Part shown: positions 33,456-43,300 of the stretch, piece after piece
How positions within the stretch are numbered: the first letter of the stretch is position 1
Layout: each line of letters opens with the position of its first letter
Assembly: GCF_042646125.1 (NCBI RefSeq)
Contig: NZ_JBHRSW010000006.1
Location: 62,001-126,000 of the forward strand
Origin: Glaciecola flavus
GTDB lineage: Bacteria > Pseudomonadota > Gammaproteobacteria > Enterobacterales > Alteromonadaceae
Length of the DNA: 64,000 nucleotides
Reading direction: 5' to 3'
The notes under the pieces: model-generated
Database searches by the model: none
Told to the model about the DNA's origin: nothing
What the model saw: only the letters and a program-made list of their open reading frames with translations
Position numbers and translations under genes: made by a program

Positions 33456-35978
33456 ATGGCAATTAAAAAGACAGAACTTTATTCATCATTATGGGCAAGC
33501 TGTGACGAGCTGCGTGGCGGGATGGATGCCAGCCAATACAAAGACTACGTGCTAACCATGCTTTTCATGAAGTACGTTAGCGATAAATACAAAGGCGACC
33601 CATATGGCATGATTGTCGTGCCAGAAGGTGCAAGCTATGACGATATGATAGCCGCCAAAAACGACAAGGAAATTGGCGATAAAATTAATAAGATCATCGC
33701 AGCCCTTGCGGAAGAAAATGACCTCAAAGGCGTGATAGACGTTGCCGACTTCAACGATGAAGACAAGCTCGGAAAAGGCAAAGAAATGGTAGACCGCCTA
33801 ACCAAGCTAATCGGTATTTTCCAAGGCTTAGATTTATCTTCCAACCGTGCTGGCGGTGATGATTTATTAGGTGACGCTTACGAGTATCTAATGCGCCACT
33901 TTGCTACTGAATCAGGTAAATCTAAAGGCCAATTCTATACACCATCGGAAGTGTCTCAAATTCTAGCGAAAGTGGTAGGCATTAAAGAAGACACTTCTCA
34001 AGATGCTACAGTGTATGACCCAACTTGTGGTTCAGGTTCTTTGTTATTAAAAGCTAGTGATGAAGCTCCACGTGGTTTATCTATATTTGGGCAAGAAATG
34101 GATGTAACTACATCTGCACTATCTAAAATGAACCTGATTTTACATGGACATGTATCTGACATACGAACAATTGCTCAAGGGAATACACTTTCATCTCCAG
34201 CTTTTAAAGATGGAGCATCATTAAAAACATTTGATTTTGCGGTTGCCAATCCTCCATTTTCAAATAAAAACTGGACCAGTGGCTTAACCCCAGAAAACGA
34301 TTTATATAACCGTTTTACTTGGGGTATTCCACCGGAAAAAAACGGTGACTACACCTTCTTACTGCACATTATCAAAAGCTTAAAAAGCACAGGTAAAGGT
34401 GCGGTGATCTTACCCCACGGTGTATTGTTCCGTGGTAATGCTGAAGCTACGATTCGTGAAAATCTTATCAAACAAGGTTACATCAAAGGCATTATTGGTT
34501 TACCTGCCAACTTATTCTACGGCACTGGTATTCCTGCTTGTATTATCGTGATTGATAAAGAGCACGCACAAAAAGCCATTTTTGAATCAAGTGGTAGCTT
34601 TAACGATGGTGATGAAACACTACCAACCGTATCAGGTCGCCCAATCTTTATGATTGATGCCAGCAAAGGCTTTATCAAAGATGGCAACAAAAACCGACTG
34701 CGCAGCCAAGACATTCATAAAATTGTTGATGTATTTAACAAAGGCTTAGAGCTTGAGCGTTACAGCCGCTCAGTGGGTATTGATGAAATTGCCGCAAACG
34801 ACTACAACCTTAACATACCGCGTTATATCGACTCGTCTGAACCAGAAGACTTACACGATTTAAGTGCTCACCTGCAAGGTGGCATTCCAAACCGTGACAT
34901 TGATGCCCTTGAGCATTACTGGCAGGTATTCCCTAGTATTCGTGCAACTTTATTTAAACCAGAACCAAATCCAAAAAGAAGCGGCTACAGCCATGCACTC
35001 GTTGAAGCAAGCCAAGTAAAAAGTACCATTTTGGCTCACCAAGAATTTAAAGACTTTGCCGCCCGTAGCCTATTTCCATTCAAACAGTGGATACCTGAAG
35101 CCAAATTAAAAGAAATCAAAGTTGGCGACAACCCGAAAAGCTTTATCTTTAACATTTCAGAGAATTTATTAAACAGCTATGCCAATAGCGACCTATTGAG
35201 TAAATACGATATTTACCAAATCCTTATGGATTACTGGGCTGATACCATGCAGGACGATGTATATGTATTAGTACAGGACGATTGGCAAGCAGGTAATACC
35301 TTACGCGAACTAGTTGCGGTAAAGGGCGAGAAGCTTAAAGAAACACCTGACTTAATCATCAACAAGCTTAAGTACAAAGCTGAGATTATTCCACCAAGCT
35401 TAATGGTTGCCCGTTATTTTGCTGACGAACAAGCGCAAGTAGATGCCCTGCAAGCCAAACAAGACGAAGCCTCCCAAGCTCTTGAAAGTTACCTTGAGGA
35501 ACATGCTTCTTCTGGAACTGGGAGCGAAGACGGCTTATTAGTTGAAGCCCTAAACGATAAAGACAAAATCACCAAAGCCAGCGTTGCCGCCAGAACAAAA
35601 CTCGCAACCGATGCAGATGAAGTTAAAGCGCTGAAACAAGCAACTAAGCTATTTAATGCAGAAGCGGCAGCCAAAAAAGCTGTTAAAGAAGCCCAAGAGG
35701 CGTTGGATTTAAAGGTATTTAACCAATATCCAAAACTCACTATTGATGAAATCAAAACCCTGATTGTCGATGACAAATGGCTTGCTACATTACAAGCCAA
35801 TATTGTTGCTGAAATTGAGCGTGTTACCCAACAAATGGCAAACCGTGTTAAACAACTGGAAGAGCGCTACAGCACGCCATTACCAACCCTAGCGCAATCT
35901 GTTGACGACCTTAGCGATAAAGTTGCAGGCCACTTAAAAGCAATGGGTTTGCCAATTGGTTTGGAGTGGAGTGAATGA
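33456..35978 (+). CDS. hsdM: Type I restriction-modification DNA methyltransferase subunit
   Basis: Adenine-N6 methyltransferase of a type I system. The N-terminal HsdM_N domain (1-150) is followed by the SAM motif DPTCGSGS (188-195) and catalytic NPPF (265-268). At 840 residues it is far longer than classic HsdM (about 500). Residues 480-840 are an extension with long coiled coils, typical of one HsdM subgroup. The last about 45 residues (RVKQLEERYSTPLPTL...) are repeated in diverged form after the next gene. The stop overlaps the nuclease gene start (ATGA). Confidence 0.95.
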   Translation: MAIKKTELYSSLWASCDELRGGMDASQYKDYVLTMLFMKYVSDKYKGDPYGMIVVPEGASYDDMIAAKNDKEIGDKINKIIAALAEENDLKGVIDVADFNDEDKLGKGKEMVDRLTKLIGIFQGLDLSSNRAGGDDLLGDAYEYLMRHFATESGKSKGQFYTPSEVSQILAKVVGIKEDTSQDATVYDPTCGSGSLLLKASDEAPRGLSIFGQEMDVTTSALSKMNLILHGHVSDIRTIAQGNTLSSPAFKDGASLKTFDFAVANPPFSNKNWTSGLTPENDLYNRFTWGIPPEKNGDYTFLLHIIKSLKSTGKGAVILPHGVLFRGNAEATIRENLIKQGYIKGIIGLPANLFYGTGIPACIIVIDKEHAQKAIFESSGSFNDGDETLPTVSGRPIFMIDASKGFIKDGNKNRLRSQDIHKIVDVFNKGLELERYSRSVGIDEIAANDYNLNIPRYIDSSEPEDLHDLSAHLQGGIPNRDIDALEHYWQVFPSIRATLFKPEPNPKRSGYSHALVEASQVKSTILAHQEFKDFAARSLFPFKQWIPEAKLKEIKVGDNPKSFIFNISENLLNSYANSDLLSKYDIYQILMDYWADTMQDDVYVLVQDDWQAGNTLRELVAVKGEKLKETPDLIINKLKYKAEIIPPSLMVARYFADEQAQVDALQAKQDEASQALESYLEEHASSGTGSEDGLLVEALNDKDKITKASVAARTKLATDADEVKALKQATKLFNAEAAAKKAVKEAQEALDLKVFNQYPKLTIDEIKTLIVDDKWLATLQANIVAEIERVTQQMANRVKQLEERYSTPLPTLAQSVDDLSDKVAGHLKAMGLPIGLEWSE

Positions 35979-37021
35979 GTCATAATCAAGTTAAGCTCAA
36001 CCAGTTAGCCGACTCAATAGTCACCTTTATTGAACAGGCACGCGCACAAGTTCGTCATGCTGTTAACAGTGCGATGGTGCAAAGTTATTGGCAAATCGGC
36101 CGGGTAATCGTTGAAGACGAGCAACAGGGTGAAAGCCGCGCAGCCTATGGTAAACAACAACTACAGCAATTGTCACACACCCTAACCGCAAGATTGGGTA
36201 AAGGGTTTGATGTAACCAACCTGCGTAATATGCGCAGTTTTTATCAGGCATTTCCAATTCGAGAGACAGTGTCTCTCGAATTAAGTTGGTCGCATTACAA
36301 CCGATTAAGTAAAATTGACAACGCCACTGCGCGCCAATGGTATCAGCAAGAAGCAATCAACAATAACTGGAGTGTGCGAGCATTAGACAGACAAATAGCA
36401 TCCCTGTATTACGAGCGTTTACTCGCCAGCAAAGATAAGCACTTAGTGGAGCAAGAAGCACAGACCAACACCCAGCCACTGGTCGAAACCGCCAAAGACT
36501 ACCTACGCGACCCTTACATTCTCGACTTTTTAAACTTGCAGGATAAAACCTATCAAGAAAGCGAGTTAGAGCAAGCCATTATCAGCAATCTGCAACAGTT
36601 TTTATTAGAGCTCGGCAAAGGGTTTGCATTTGTTGAGCGCCAACAACGCATTCGTTTTGATGACGAGGACTTTTATATTGATCTGGTGTTCTACAACTTC
36701 AAGCTCAAATGTTTTCTATTGGTTGACTTAAAACTCGGCAAACTTAAACATCAAGACATAGGCCAAATGGACACCTATGTGCGACTTTACGATGAACAAC
36801 GTAAAGGCAGTGATGACAACCCCACCATTGGCCTAGTATTGTGCAGCGAAAAAAGTGAAGCGATAGTGAAATACTCGGTACTTGCTGAGCAAAAACAACT
36901 CTTTGCCGCCAAGTACTTACCTTATTTACCCACCGAACAAGAACTAAAACAAGAACTAGAGCGCGAACGCGCACATGCTTTGGCAAAATTACAACATAAG
37001 GAGCTGGGCGATGACGCATAG
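35975..37021 (+). CDS. DUF1016 (YhcG-like) PDDEXK nuclease
   Basis: A 348-residue protein with the DUF1016 N-terminal helical domain (residues 1-155, including YWQIGRVIVEDEQ and LSWSHYNRL). The C-terminal PD-(D/E)xK nuclease domain (about 190-330) has FYIDLVFYN followed by LLVDLKLGKL, giving the Asp...Asp-x-Lys core. The role is unknown; homologues are often embedded in defence loci. It sits exactly at the hsdM-hsdS junction, coupled to hsdM by 4 bp, and is followed by a copy of the hsdM 3' end, so it looks like an inserted cargo gene. Confidence 0.85.
   Translation: MSHNQVKLNQLADSIVTFIEQARAQVRHAVNSAMVQSYWQIGRVIVEDEQQGESRAAYGKQQLQQLSHTLTARLGKGFDVTNLRNMRSFYQAFPIRETVSLELSWSHYNRLSKIDNATARQWYQQEAINNNWSVRALDRQIASLYYERLLASKDKHLVEQEAQTNTQPLVETAKDYLRDPYILDFLNLQDKTYQESELEQAIISNLQQFLLELGKGFAFVERQQRIRFDDEDFYIDLVFYNFKLKCFLLVDLKLGKLKHQDIGQMDTYVRLYDEQRKGSDDNPTIGLVLCSEKSEAIVKYSVLAEQKQLFAAKYLPYLPTEQELKQELERERAHALAKLQHKELGDDA
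36255..36281. repeat. 27-bp palindrome inside the DUF1016 gene
   Basis: AATTCGAGAGAC (36255-36266) and GTCTCTCGAATT (36270-36281) are perfectly complementary with AGT between. It lies in the coding sequence, translated as IRETVSLEL. It may be chance, a regulatory hairpin in the mRNA, or an operator within the island. Confidence 0.6.
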
Positions 37022-37022
37022 A

Positions 37023-37154
37023 ATGGAATACCGCGTAAAACAATTGGAAGAACGCTATAGCACACCACTGCCAACATTAACTCAGTCTGTCGATGACCTC
37101 AACGATAAAGTCTCAGGCCACATAAAAGCAATGGGCTTGGAGTGGCCACTATGA
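37023..37154 (+). pseudogene. Remnant of an hsdM 3' end (duplicated tail)
   Basis: The 43-codon frame reads MEYRVKQLEERYSTPLPTLT and ends AMGLEWPL. It is clearly homologous to the true hsdM C-terminus at 35838-35978 but differs at many silent positions and lacks four residues near the end. Its stop overlaps the hsdS start as ATGA, the usual hsdM-hsdS junction. The nuclease gene was thus inserted between hsdM and hsdS, with a leftover tail from a related but not identical hsdM. Confidence 0.85.
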
Positions 37155-38551
37155 GTACTTTAGAACAAACAGTTCCACAGGGGTATAAACAGACTGAGGT
37201 TGGTGTTATTCCTGAAGATTGGGAAGCTAAATCTGTTGGAGATGTTACTGCTTGGCTATCAGGTGGGACGCCAAGCCGAAAACGTGAAGATTATTGGCAA
37301 GGAAATATACCTTGGATTAGTGGCTCAACCTTAAAATCTTTAGAGCTTTCAACATCCGATCAGAGCTTAACAAAAGAAGGGGTTGAAGCCGGAAGTAAAA
37401 TGGCCCCATTCAATTCAACATTGTTATTGGTTCGAGGGAGTGCACTTCATAACGAGATCAGAGCCGGATTGGTGGTAGCTCCTTTATGCTTTAACCAAGA
37501 TGTGAAGGCTCTAATCCCTAATAGCAACATTGTACCAAGGTACTTAACTATTTATTTGCTGGCAATGGAATCTGAGTTGCTAAAGCTAGTAAGTTCTGCG
37601 GGAAATAGCGCTGGTGTTTTAGATACAGAACTAGTTAAAAACTTCAAATTTTTAAATCCACCACAAGAAGAACAAGCCGCCATTGCCAATGCCTTATCCG
37701 ATGTCGATGCGCTGTTAACGGAATTGGAAAAGCTGATCGCGAAAAAACAAGCGATTAAAACCGCCACCATGCAGCAACTGCTGACAGGCAAAACCCGTTT
37801 ACCGCAATTCGCCACTTACACCGAAGAAGAATGGCAGGCCAGACACAAACATTCGTCTGGAACGAATGTTAACGTCGGAGCTTGCGACGACGGCTCGAAG
37901 AGCGGAGGCATGGATAGCCGACGTAAAGGCACAAAGCCCAGCGAACTAGGCGAAATCCCTGAGGATTGGGATGTGTTTACGTTTGGTATGTTGGCGCAAC
38001 CGTCTAATAAGCGCGTTAACCCTCAGATTATGGGAGGTGGTGATTTCTGCATCGAGCTGGAGCATGTAGAACAAAATAAGGGATGCCTTAGAGGATCAAC
38101 AATAACTTCAGAATCATCAGCGATCAAAACTGTCTTCGGTAAACAGGATGTATTATTTGGCAAGTTGAGATCTTACCTTCGTAAGTATTGGTTAGCTGAC
38201 AGAGATGGGGTATGTTCGACTGAAATTTGGGTATTAAAACCGCAAAATAATTTAGTTATTTCACCTTTTCTCTATCAATTGGTTCAAATGGATTCATTTA
38301 TAGCTGCAACAAGTGAAGCTTATGGAACACATATGCCTCGAGCTGATTGGAATGTTGTAAAAAATCACTTTATCAGAGTACCAAGGATTGAAGAACAAAC
38401 CGCCATCGCCACCATCCTCTCGGATATGGATAACGAAATCCAAACCCTTGAACAGCGTTTAGCAAAAACCCGCCAAATTAAACAAGGCATGATGCAAGAG
38501 CTACTCACTGGCCGTACACGTTTGCCATGGAATAAGTCAATGGAGATGTAA
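37151..38551 (+). CDS. hsdS: Type I restriction-modification specificity subunit
   Basis: Determines the DNA target. The 466-residue product has two target-recognition domains (about 25-160 and 270-405), each starting with a TEVGVIPEDWE / SELGEIPEDWD motif. They are separated by conserved helices (EEQAAIANALSDVDALLTEL; EEQTAIATILSDMDNEIQTL) ending in LLTGKTRL and LLTGRTRL. The helices act as a molecular ruler. A low-complexity, Gly/Ser/Asp-rich linker near residues 235-260 is unusual. The ATG at 37151 is coupled to the hsdM-tail remnant; a GTG nine bases upstream is possible. Confidence 0.95.
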   Translation: MSTLEQTVPQGYKQTEVGVIPEDWEAKSVGDVTAWLSGGTPSRKREDYWQGNIPWISGSTLKSLELSTSDQSLTKEGVEAGSKMAPFNSTLLLVRGSALHNEIRAGLVVAPLCFNQDVKALIPNSNIVPRYLTIYLLAMESELLKLVSSAGNSAGVLDTELVKNFKFLNPPQEEQAAIANALSDVDALLTELEKLIAKKQAIKTATMQQLLTGKTRLPQFATYTEEEWQARHKHSSGTNVNVGACDDGSKSGGMDSRRKGTKPSELGEIPEDWDVFTFGMLAQPSNKRVNPQIMGGGDFCIELEHVEQNKGCLRGSTITSESSAIKTVFGKQDVLFGKLRSYLRKYWLADRDGVCSTEIWVLKPQNNLVISPFLYQLVQMDSFIAATSEAYGTHMPRADWNVVKNHFIRVPRIEEQTAIATILSDMDNEIQTLEQRLAKTRQIKQGMMQELLTGRTRLPWNKSMEM

Positions 38552-38553
38552 GC

Positions 38554-39204
38554 ATGGCCTATGACTATAGCCATACACTTAACCCTAAAAAAGCACTGAT
38601 TTGGCGAATTGTGCACCGTAATAATATTCCTTGGATTTTGGATAATGGTTTGTATTGCGGCAATAGTCAGGTACAAGCCCCCCATTGGGAGCAAATAGGC
38701 AGTACAGAGTTAATAGATAAACGGGCTTCACATCCCGTACCGATTGCGCCTTATGGTTGTTTAAACGACTATGTGCCGTTTTACTTTACCCCGTTCTCAC
38801 CCACGTTGATGAATATCAAATCGGGACGAGGGGTTGTGCAACGACCAAACCAAGATATTGTTATTTTGGTATCCTCGCTACACAAAGTTGAACAGTTAAA
38901 CTTGGACTTTGTCTTTACAGACATGCATGCGTATTATCAATGGGCAAACTTTTATTCCGATTTGAATTCCTTAGGAGAGATCGATTGGGCTATTTTACAA
39001 GCAAGAAATTTTGCTAGAGATCTGAATGATCCAGCGAAGTTCGAGCGATATCAAGCTGAGGCATTAATCAAACAGCATTGCCCAATAAATGCGTTATTAG
39101 GCATAGCTTGCTACAACGCTCAAGTTGAGCAACAATTAGAACAACATATTCAACAGCGCAATATGAATTTAGACGTTATTGTACGTCCAGGATGGTACTT
39201 CTAA
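38554..39204 (+). CDS. darT: DarT-like DNA ADP-ribosyltransferase toxin
   Basis: Transfers ADP-ribose from NAD+ to thymidine in single-stranded DNA, blocking replication. The 216-residue protein has the DarT order: KALIWRIVHRNNIPWILDNG near 13-32 (the His for NAD), YVPFYFTPFSPTL near 70, and the ARTT-loop region ending RYQAEALI near 172-179. Glu in AEALI is the likely catalytic residue. It starts 2 bp after hsdS, and its stop overlaps the antitoxin start (TAATG). Gene order hsdS-darT-darG-hsdR places the pair within the type I operon. Confidence 0.88.
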   Translation: MAYDYSHTLNPKKALIWRIVHRNNIPWILDNGLYCGNSQVQAPHWEQIGSTELIDKRASHPVPIAPYGCLNDYVPFYFTPFSPTLMNIKSGRGVVQRPNQDIVILVSSLHKVEQLNLDFVFTDMHAYYQWANFYSDLNSLGEIDWAILQARNFARDLNDPAKFERYQAEALIKQHCPINALLGIACYNAQVEQQLEQHIQQRNMNLDVIVRPGWYF

Positions 39205-40268
39205 TGATCACTTATACACAAGGTAATTTACTTGAAGCTAACGCAGATGCATTAGTTAATACAGTGAATACTGTAGGGGTTATGGGAAAAGGCATTGCGT
39301 TAATGTTCAAAGAACGCTTTCCTAAAAATATGGCAGATTACGCAAGTGCATGTAAAGCCAAGCAAGTAAACACAGGCAAAATGTTTGTTACTGAAACAGG
39401 CGAATTAATGGGACCTAGGTGGATTGTAAACTTCCCTACCAAACAACATTGGCGTGCAAAATCTAAAATGGAATGGATTCAAGATGGTTTAGTCGATCTT
39501 CGCCATTTTATAGAAAAAAATAATGTCAGTTCGATAGCAATTCCGCCTCTTGGCGCTGGGCAAGGTGGTTTATCTTGGCCTGAGGTGAAATTCGAAATCG
39601 AAAAAGTATTATCTGATATTGAAAATACAAACATTATTGTGTTTGAACCTACCAGCAAATATCAAAATGTCGCTAAAAAATCAGGCGTAAAAAAACTAAG
39701 CCCTGCAAGAGCATTAGTTGCAGAACTGGTAAGGCGCTATTGGATATTAGGCATGGAATGTAGCCTGCTAGAAATTCAAAAGTTAGCTTGGTTTTTACAG
39801 AGAACCATTGAGCATAAAGGTTTGAAAAACGAGTTAAAGCTCAAATTTGAAGCAAATTATTATGGTCCTTATGCCAACAATTTAGAGCATTTGTTAAATG
39901 CTTTAGATGGTAGCTATTTAAAATCAGATAAACGTATTCCTGATTGCGATCCTTTAGATGTCATCTGGTTCAATGAAAAAGAGAGGCAAAAAGTTTCGAC
40001 CTACTTAAGTACCGAGGCGAAAGAGTATTTACCTGCATTAGAAGAAGCAACTGAAGTAATTAATGGCTTCGAGTCTCCTTTTGGTCTTGAGCTTTTATCT
40101 ACAGTAGATTGGCTCGTTACTAGACAAGGATGTGCTAAGAATGTTGAGTCTATCAAGCAAGGCATCGCAAATTGGCCAGCTGGGGCAAAGTGGGCACAAC
40201 GGAAATTAACTCTGTTTGGTGATAAAGAAATTGAATTTGCTTTATCTAGCTTGGAAAAACTAAGTTAA
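39204..40268 (+). CDS. darG: DarG-like macrodomain antitoxin
   Basis: Removes ADP-ribose from DNA and also binds the toxin. Residues 1-150 are a macrodomain: TQGNLLEANADALVNTVNTV at the start, GVMGKGIALMFK, and the second loop PPLGAGQGGLSWPEV. Residues about 170-354 form the C-terminal toxin-binding/DUF4065-like domain (ECSLLEIQKLAWFLQR, YYGPYANNLEHLL). The ATG at 39204 overlaps the darT stop; an upstream in-frame ATG at 39192 adds only four residues. Confidence 0.92.
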   Translation: MITYTQGNLLEANADALVNTVNTVGVMGKGIALMFKERFPKNMADYASACKAKQVNTGKMFVTETGELMGPRWIVNFPTKQHWRAKSKMEWIQDGLVDLRHFIEKNNVSSIAIPPLGAGQGGLSWPEVKFEIEKVLSDIENTNIIVFEPTSKYQNVAKKSGVKKLSPARALVAELVRRYWILGMECSLLEIQKLAWFLQRTIEHKGLKNELKLKFEANYYGPYANNLEHLLNALDGSYLKSDKRIPDCDPLDVIWFNEKERQKVSTYLSTEAKEYLPALEEATEVINGFESPFGLELLSTVDWLVTRQGCAKNVESIKQGIANWPAGAKWAQRKLTLFGDKEIEFALSSLEKLS

Positions 40269-40305
40269 ATAAGTTAGTCCAATAAAAAGAATATAAAGGA
40301 ACTAT

Positions 40306-43300
40306 ATGAGCAATGTCGGCCAGATAGAACGTAAAACCCAAAACCGAGTGGTTAAGTTTTTTGAAGATCAGCTTGATTACGATTACTTAGGTAATTGGGA
40401 ATACCGTGAAGGTAATAGCAATATTGAAAAAGACCTGCTCACTAAATGGCTTAAAGGGCGTGGGATTCCTGACTCACTAATTACCCGAGCATTACGCCAG
40501 CTTGATACTGCCGCAGCCCTTGGCGAAGGTAAAAAGCTCTTTGATGCAAACAAAGATGTTTATCGTCTTCTACGTTATGGTGTAAAAGAAAAAGAAGGTG
40601 CGGGTGAACTAAACCAAACAGTTTGGCTAATTGACTGGAACAACCCAGAAGCTAACAACTTTGCCATTGCTGAAGAAGTTACCGTAAAAGGTGAGCTGAA
40701 AAAGCGCCCTGATATCGTGATTTATGTAAATGGTATCGCACTTGGAGTAATTGAATTAAAACGCTCCTCGGTCTCTGTCAGTGAAGGAATTCGCCAAAAC
40801 TTAGACAACCAAAAGAAAGCGTTTATTCGTAACTTTTTTACCACCATGCAGCTAGTAATGGCAGGCAATGATACCCAAGGTGTCCGCTATGGTACGATTG
40901 AAACTTCTGAAAAATATTACCTTGAATGGAAAGAATGTAGCGGTAAAGAAAACCCCAATCCATTGCCAGCAGGCGATATAAAAACAGAGAACTTACTCGA
41001 TACCCATATCGCGCAATTGTGCGATAAAAAGCGTTTCCTGCAACTCATTCATGACTTTATTGTGTTTGATGCTGGGGTGAAGAAAACATGCCGACACAAC
41101 CAATACTTCGGCATCCAAGCTGCACAGAAACACGTAAAAACGCACGAAGATGGCATTATTTGGCACACGCAAGGTTCTGGTAAAAGCTTAACGATGGTTT
41201 GGCTTGCCAAATGGATACGTGAGAATGTAACGGATTCGCGGGTGCTTATTGTTACTGACCGAACCGAATTAGACGAACAAATAGAAAAAGTATTCTCTGG
41301 TGTTGATGAAGAGATCTATCGTACCAAGAGCGGACGGGATTTGGTTGCCACGCTTAATCAACCTAACCCTTGGTTGTTCTGCTCACTAGTACATAAGTTT
41401 GGTCGAAATGGCGAAGCGCTGACTGAAAAAGAAAGTGAAGAAGCCGACATACAAGCAACAAAAGACTACCTTGAAGCGATAACTAAAAACCTGCCAAGCG
41501 ACTTTGCCGTAAAAGGCAACTTGTTTGTGTTTGTCGATGAGTGTCATAGAACTCAATCGGGCAAGTTGCACGAAGCGATGAAAGCCTTGTTTAGCAAGGG
41601 AAATGGCCCTGAAGCTATGTTTATCGGCTTTACGGGTACACCTCTGATGAAGAAGGACAAGAAGAAGTCCTTAGAAGTCTTTGGTCCATATATTCACACC
41701 TACAAATTTGACGAAGCGGTAAGTGACGGTGTGGTACTAGATCTGCGTTATGAAGCAAGAGATATTGATCAGCATTTAACTTCAGAGAAAGGGGTTGATA
41801 CTTGGTTCGATGCAAATACACAAGGCTTATCTAACCTAGCCAAAATGCAGCTCAAACAAAAATGGGGAACCATGCAAAAAGTGCTCTCTAGTAAATCTCG
41901 ACTAGAACGTATTGTGATGGATATATGGCTAGATATGAAAAGAAAGCCTGCACTAATGTCTGGTAGAGGTAACGCTATGTTGGTGTGTGCCAGTGTCCAT
42001 CAAGCCTGCATGGTTTATGAGATGTTTTCTAAAACAGATCTTGCTGGTAAATGTGCGGTAGTAACCAGTTATCAGCCAGTCGCAGGCGCTATAAAAGGCG
42101 AAGAATCTGGTGAGGGGTTAACTGAAAAGCTGTTTAAATATGACACCTATCGCAAGATGTTAGCGGAGTACTTTGAACAAAGCGAAGAAGAAGCCGCTAA
42201 GCGAGTTGAAGAGTTTGAAAAAGCCGTTAAGAAACGCTTTATTGAAGAGCCGGGGCAAATGCGTCTGCTGATCGTTGTAGATAAGCTGCTCACTGGCTTT
42301 GATGCCCCTTCTGCTACTTACCTTTATATCGATAAAAAAATGGCTGATCACAACCTATTCCAAGCTATTTGTCGTGTAAACCGATTGGATGGTGAAGATA
42401 AAGACTACGGTTACATCATCGACTATAAAGACTTATTCCGTTCACTTGATAAAGCTATTAAAGATTACACAGCCGAAGCGTTTGATGGCTACGATGCTGA
42501 CGATGTTAAAGGGCTATTAAAAGATCGATTACAAGAATCTCGTACTGATTTAGATAATGCGCTGGAAGCAGTACGAGCGTTATGTGAGCCAGTGAAAGCA
42601 CCTAGAGATACTAAAGATTTTATCCATTATTTTTGTGGTGAGTCAGGTGTTGAACCAAAGGATGAAAATGAGCGCACAGAAAAAGAAGCACTGCGTTTAA
42701 CTCTATATCAATCGGTAGCTAAGCTAATCCGCGCTTATACTAACCTTGCAAATGAAATGGAACAAACTGGTTACACCTTTGTAGAAGCGAAAAGTATTAA
42801 GAAAGAAGTCGCGTACTTTGAGAAAGTGCGAGATGAGGTAAAGCTTTCCAGTGGCGATCTACTCGAAATGAAGAGGTTTGAGCCTGCTATGCGTCAGTTA
42901 CTTGATATGTATATTCGAGCTGATGACAGTGAAAAACTTATGGATTTTGAAGAATTAGGCTTGATTGATCTAGTGGTAAATAACAACGGTAAAGGTTTAG
43001 AAAATTTACCTGAAGGCTTGCGTGATAACGAGGACGCAATGGCAGAAGCCATTGAGAATAACGTCAGAAAAACTATTGTTGATGAAAATCCAGTAAACCC
43101 TAAATACTTTGATAGCATGGCAACGCTGCTCGATGAAATCATTAAGCAGCGAAGAGAACAAGCTATTAGCTATCAAGAGTATCTAGAGCAAATACGAGCA
43201 CTAGCGAACAAAGTGATTAACCCAACTAAAAATAGCAATCAAAGCTATCCCACTTCTGTTGATACGCCAGCTAAACAAGCGATTTATGACAACTTCGGTA

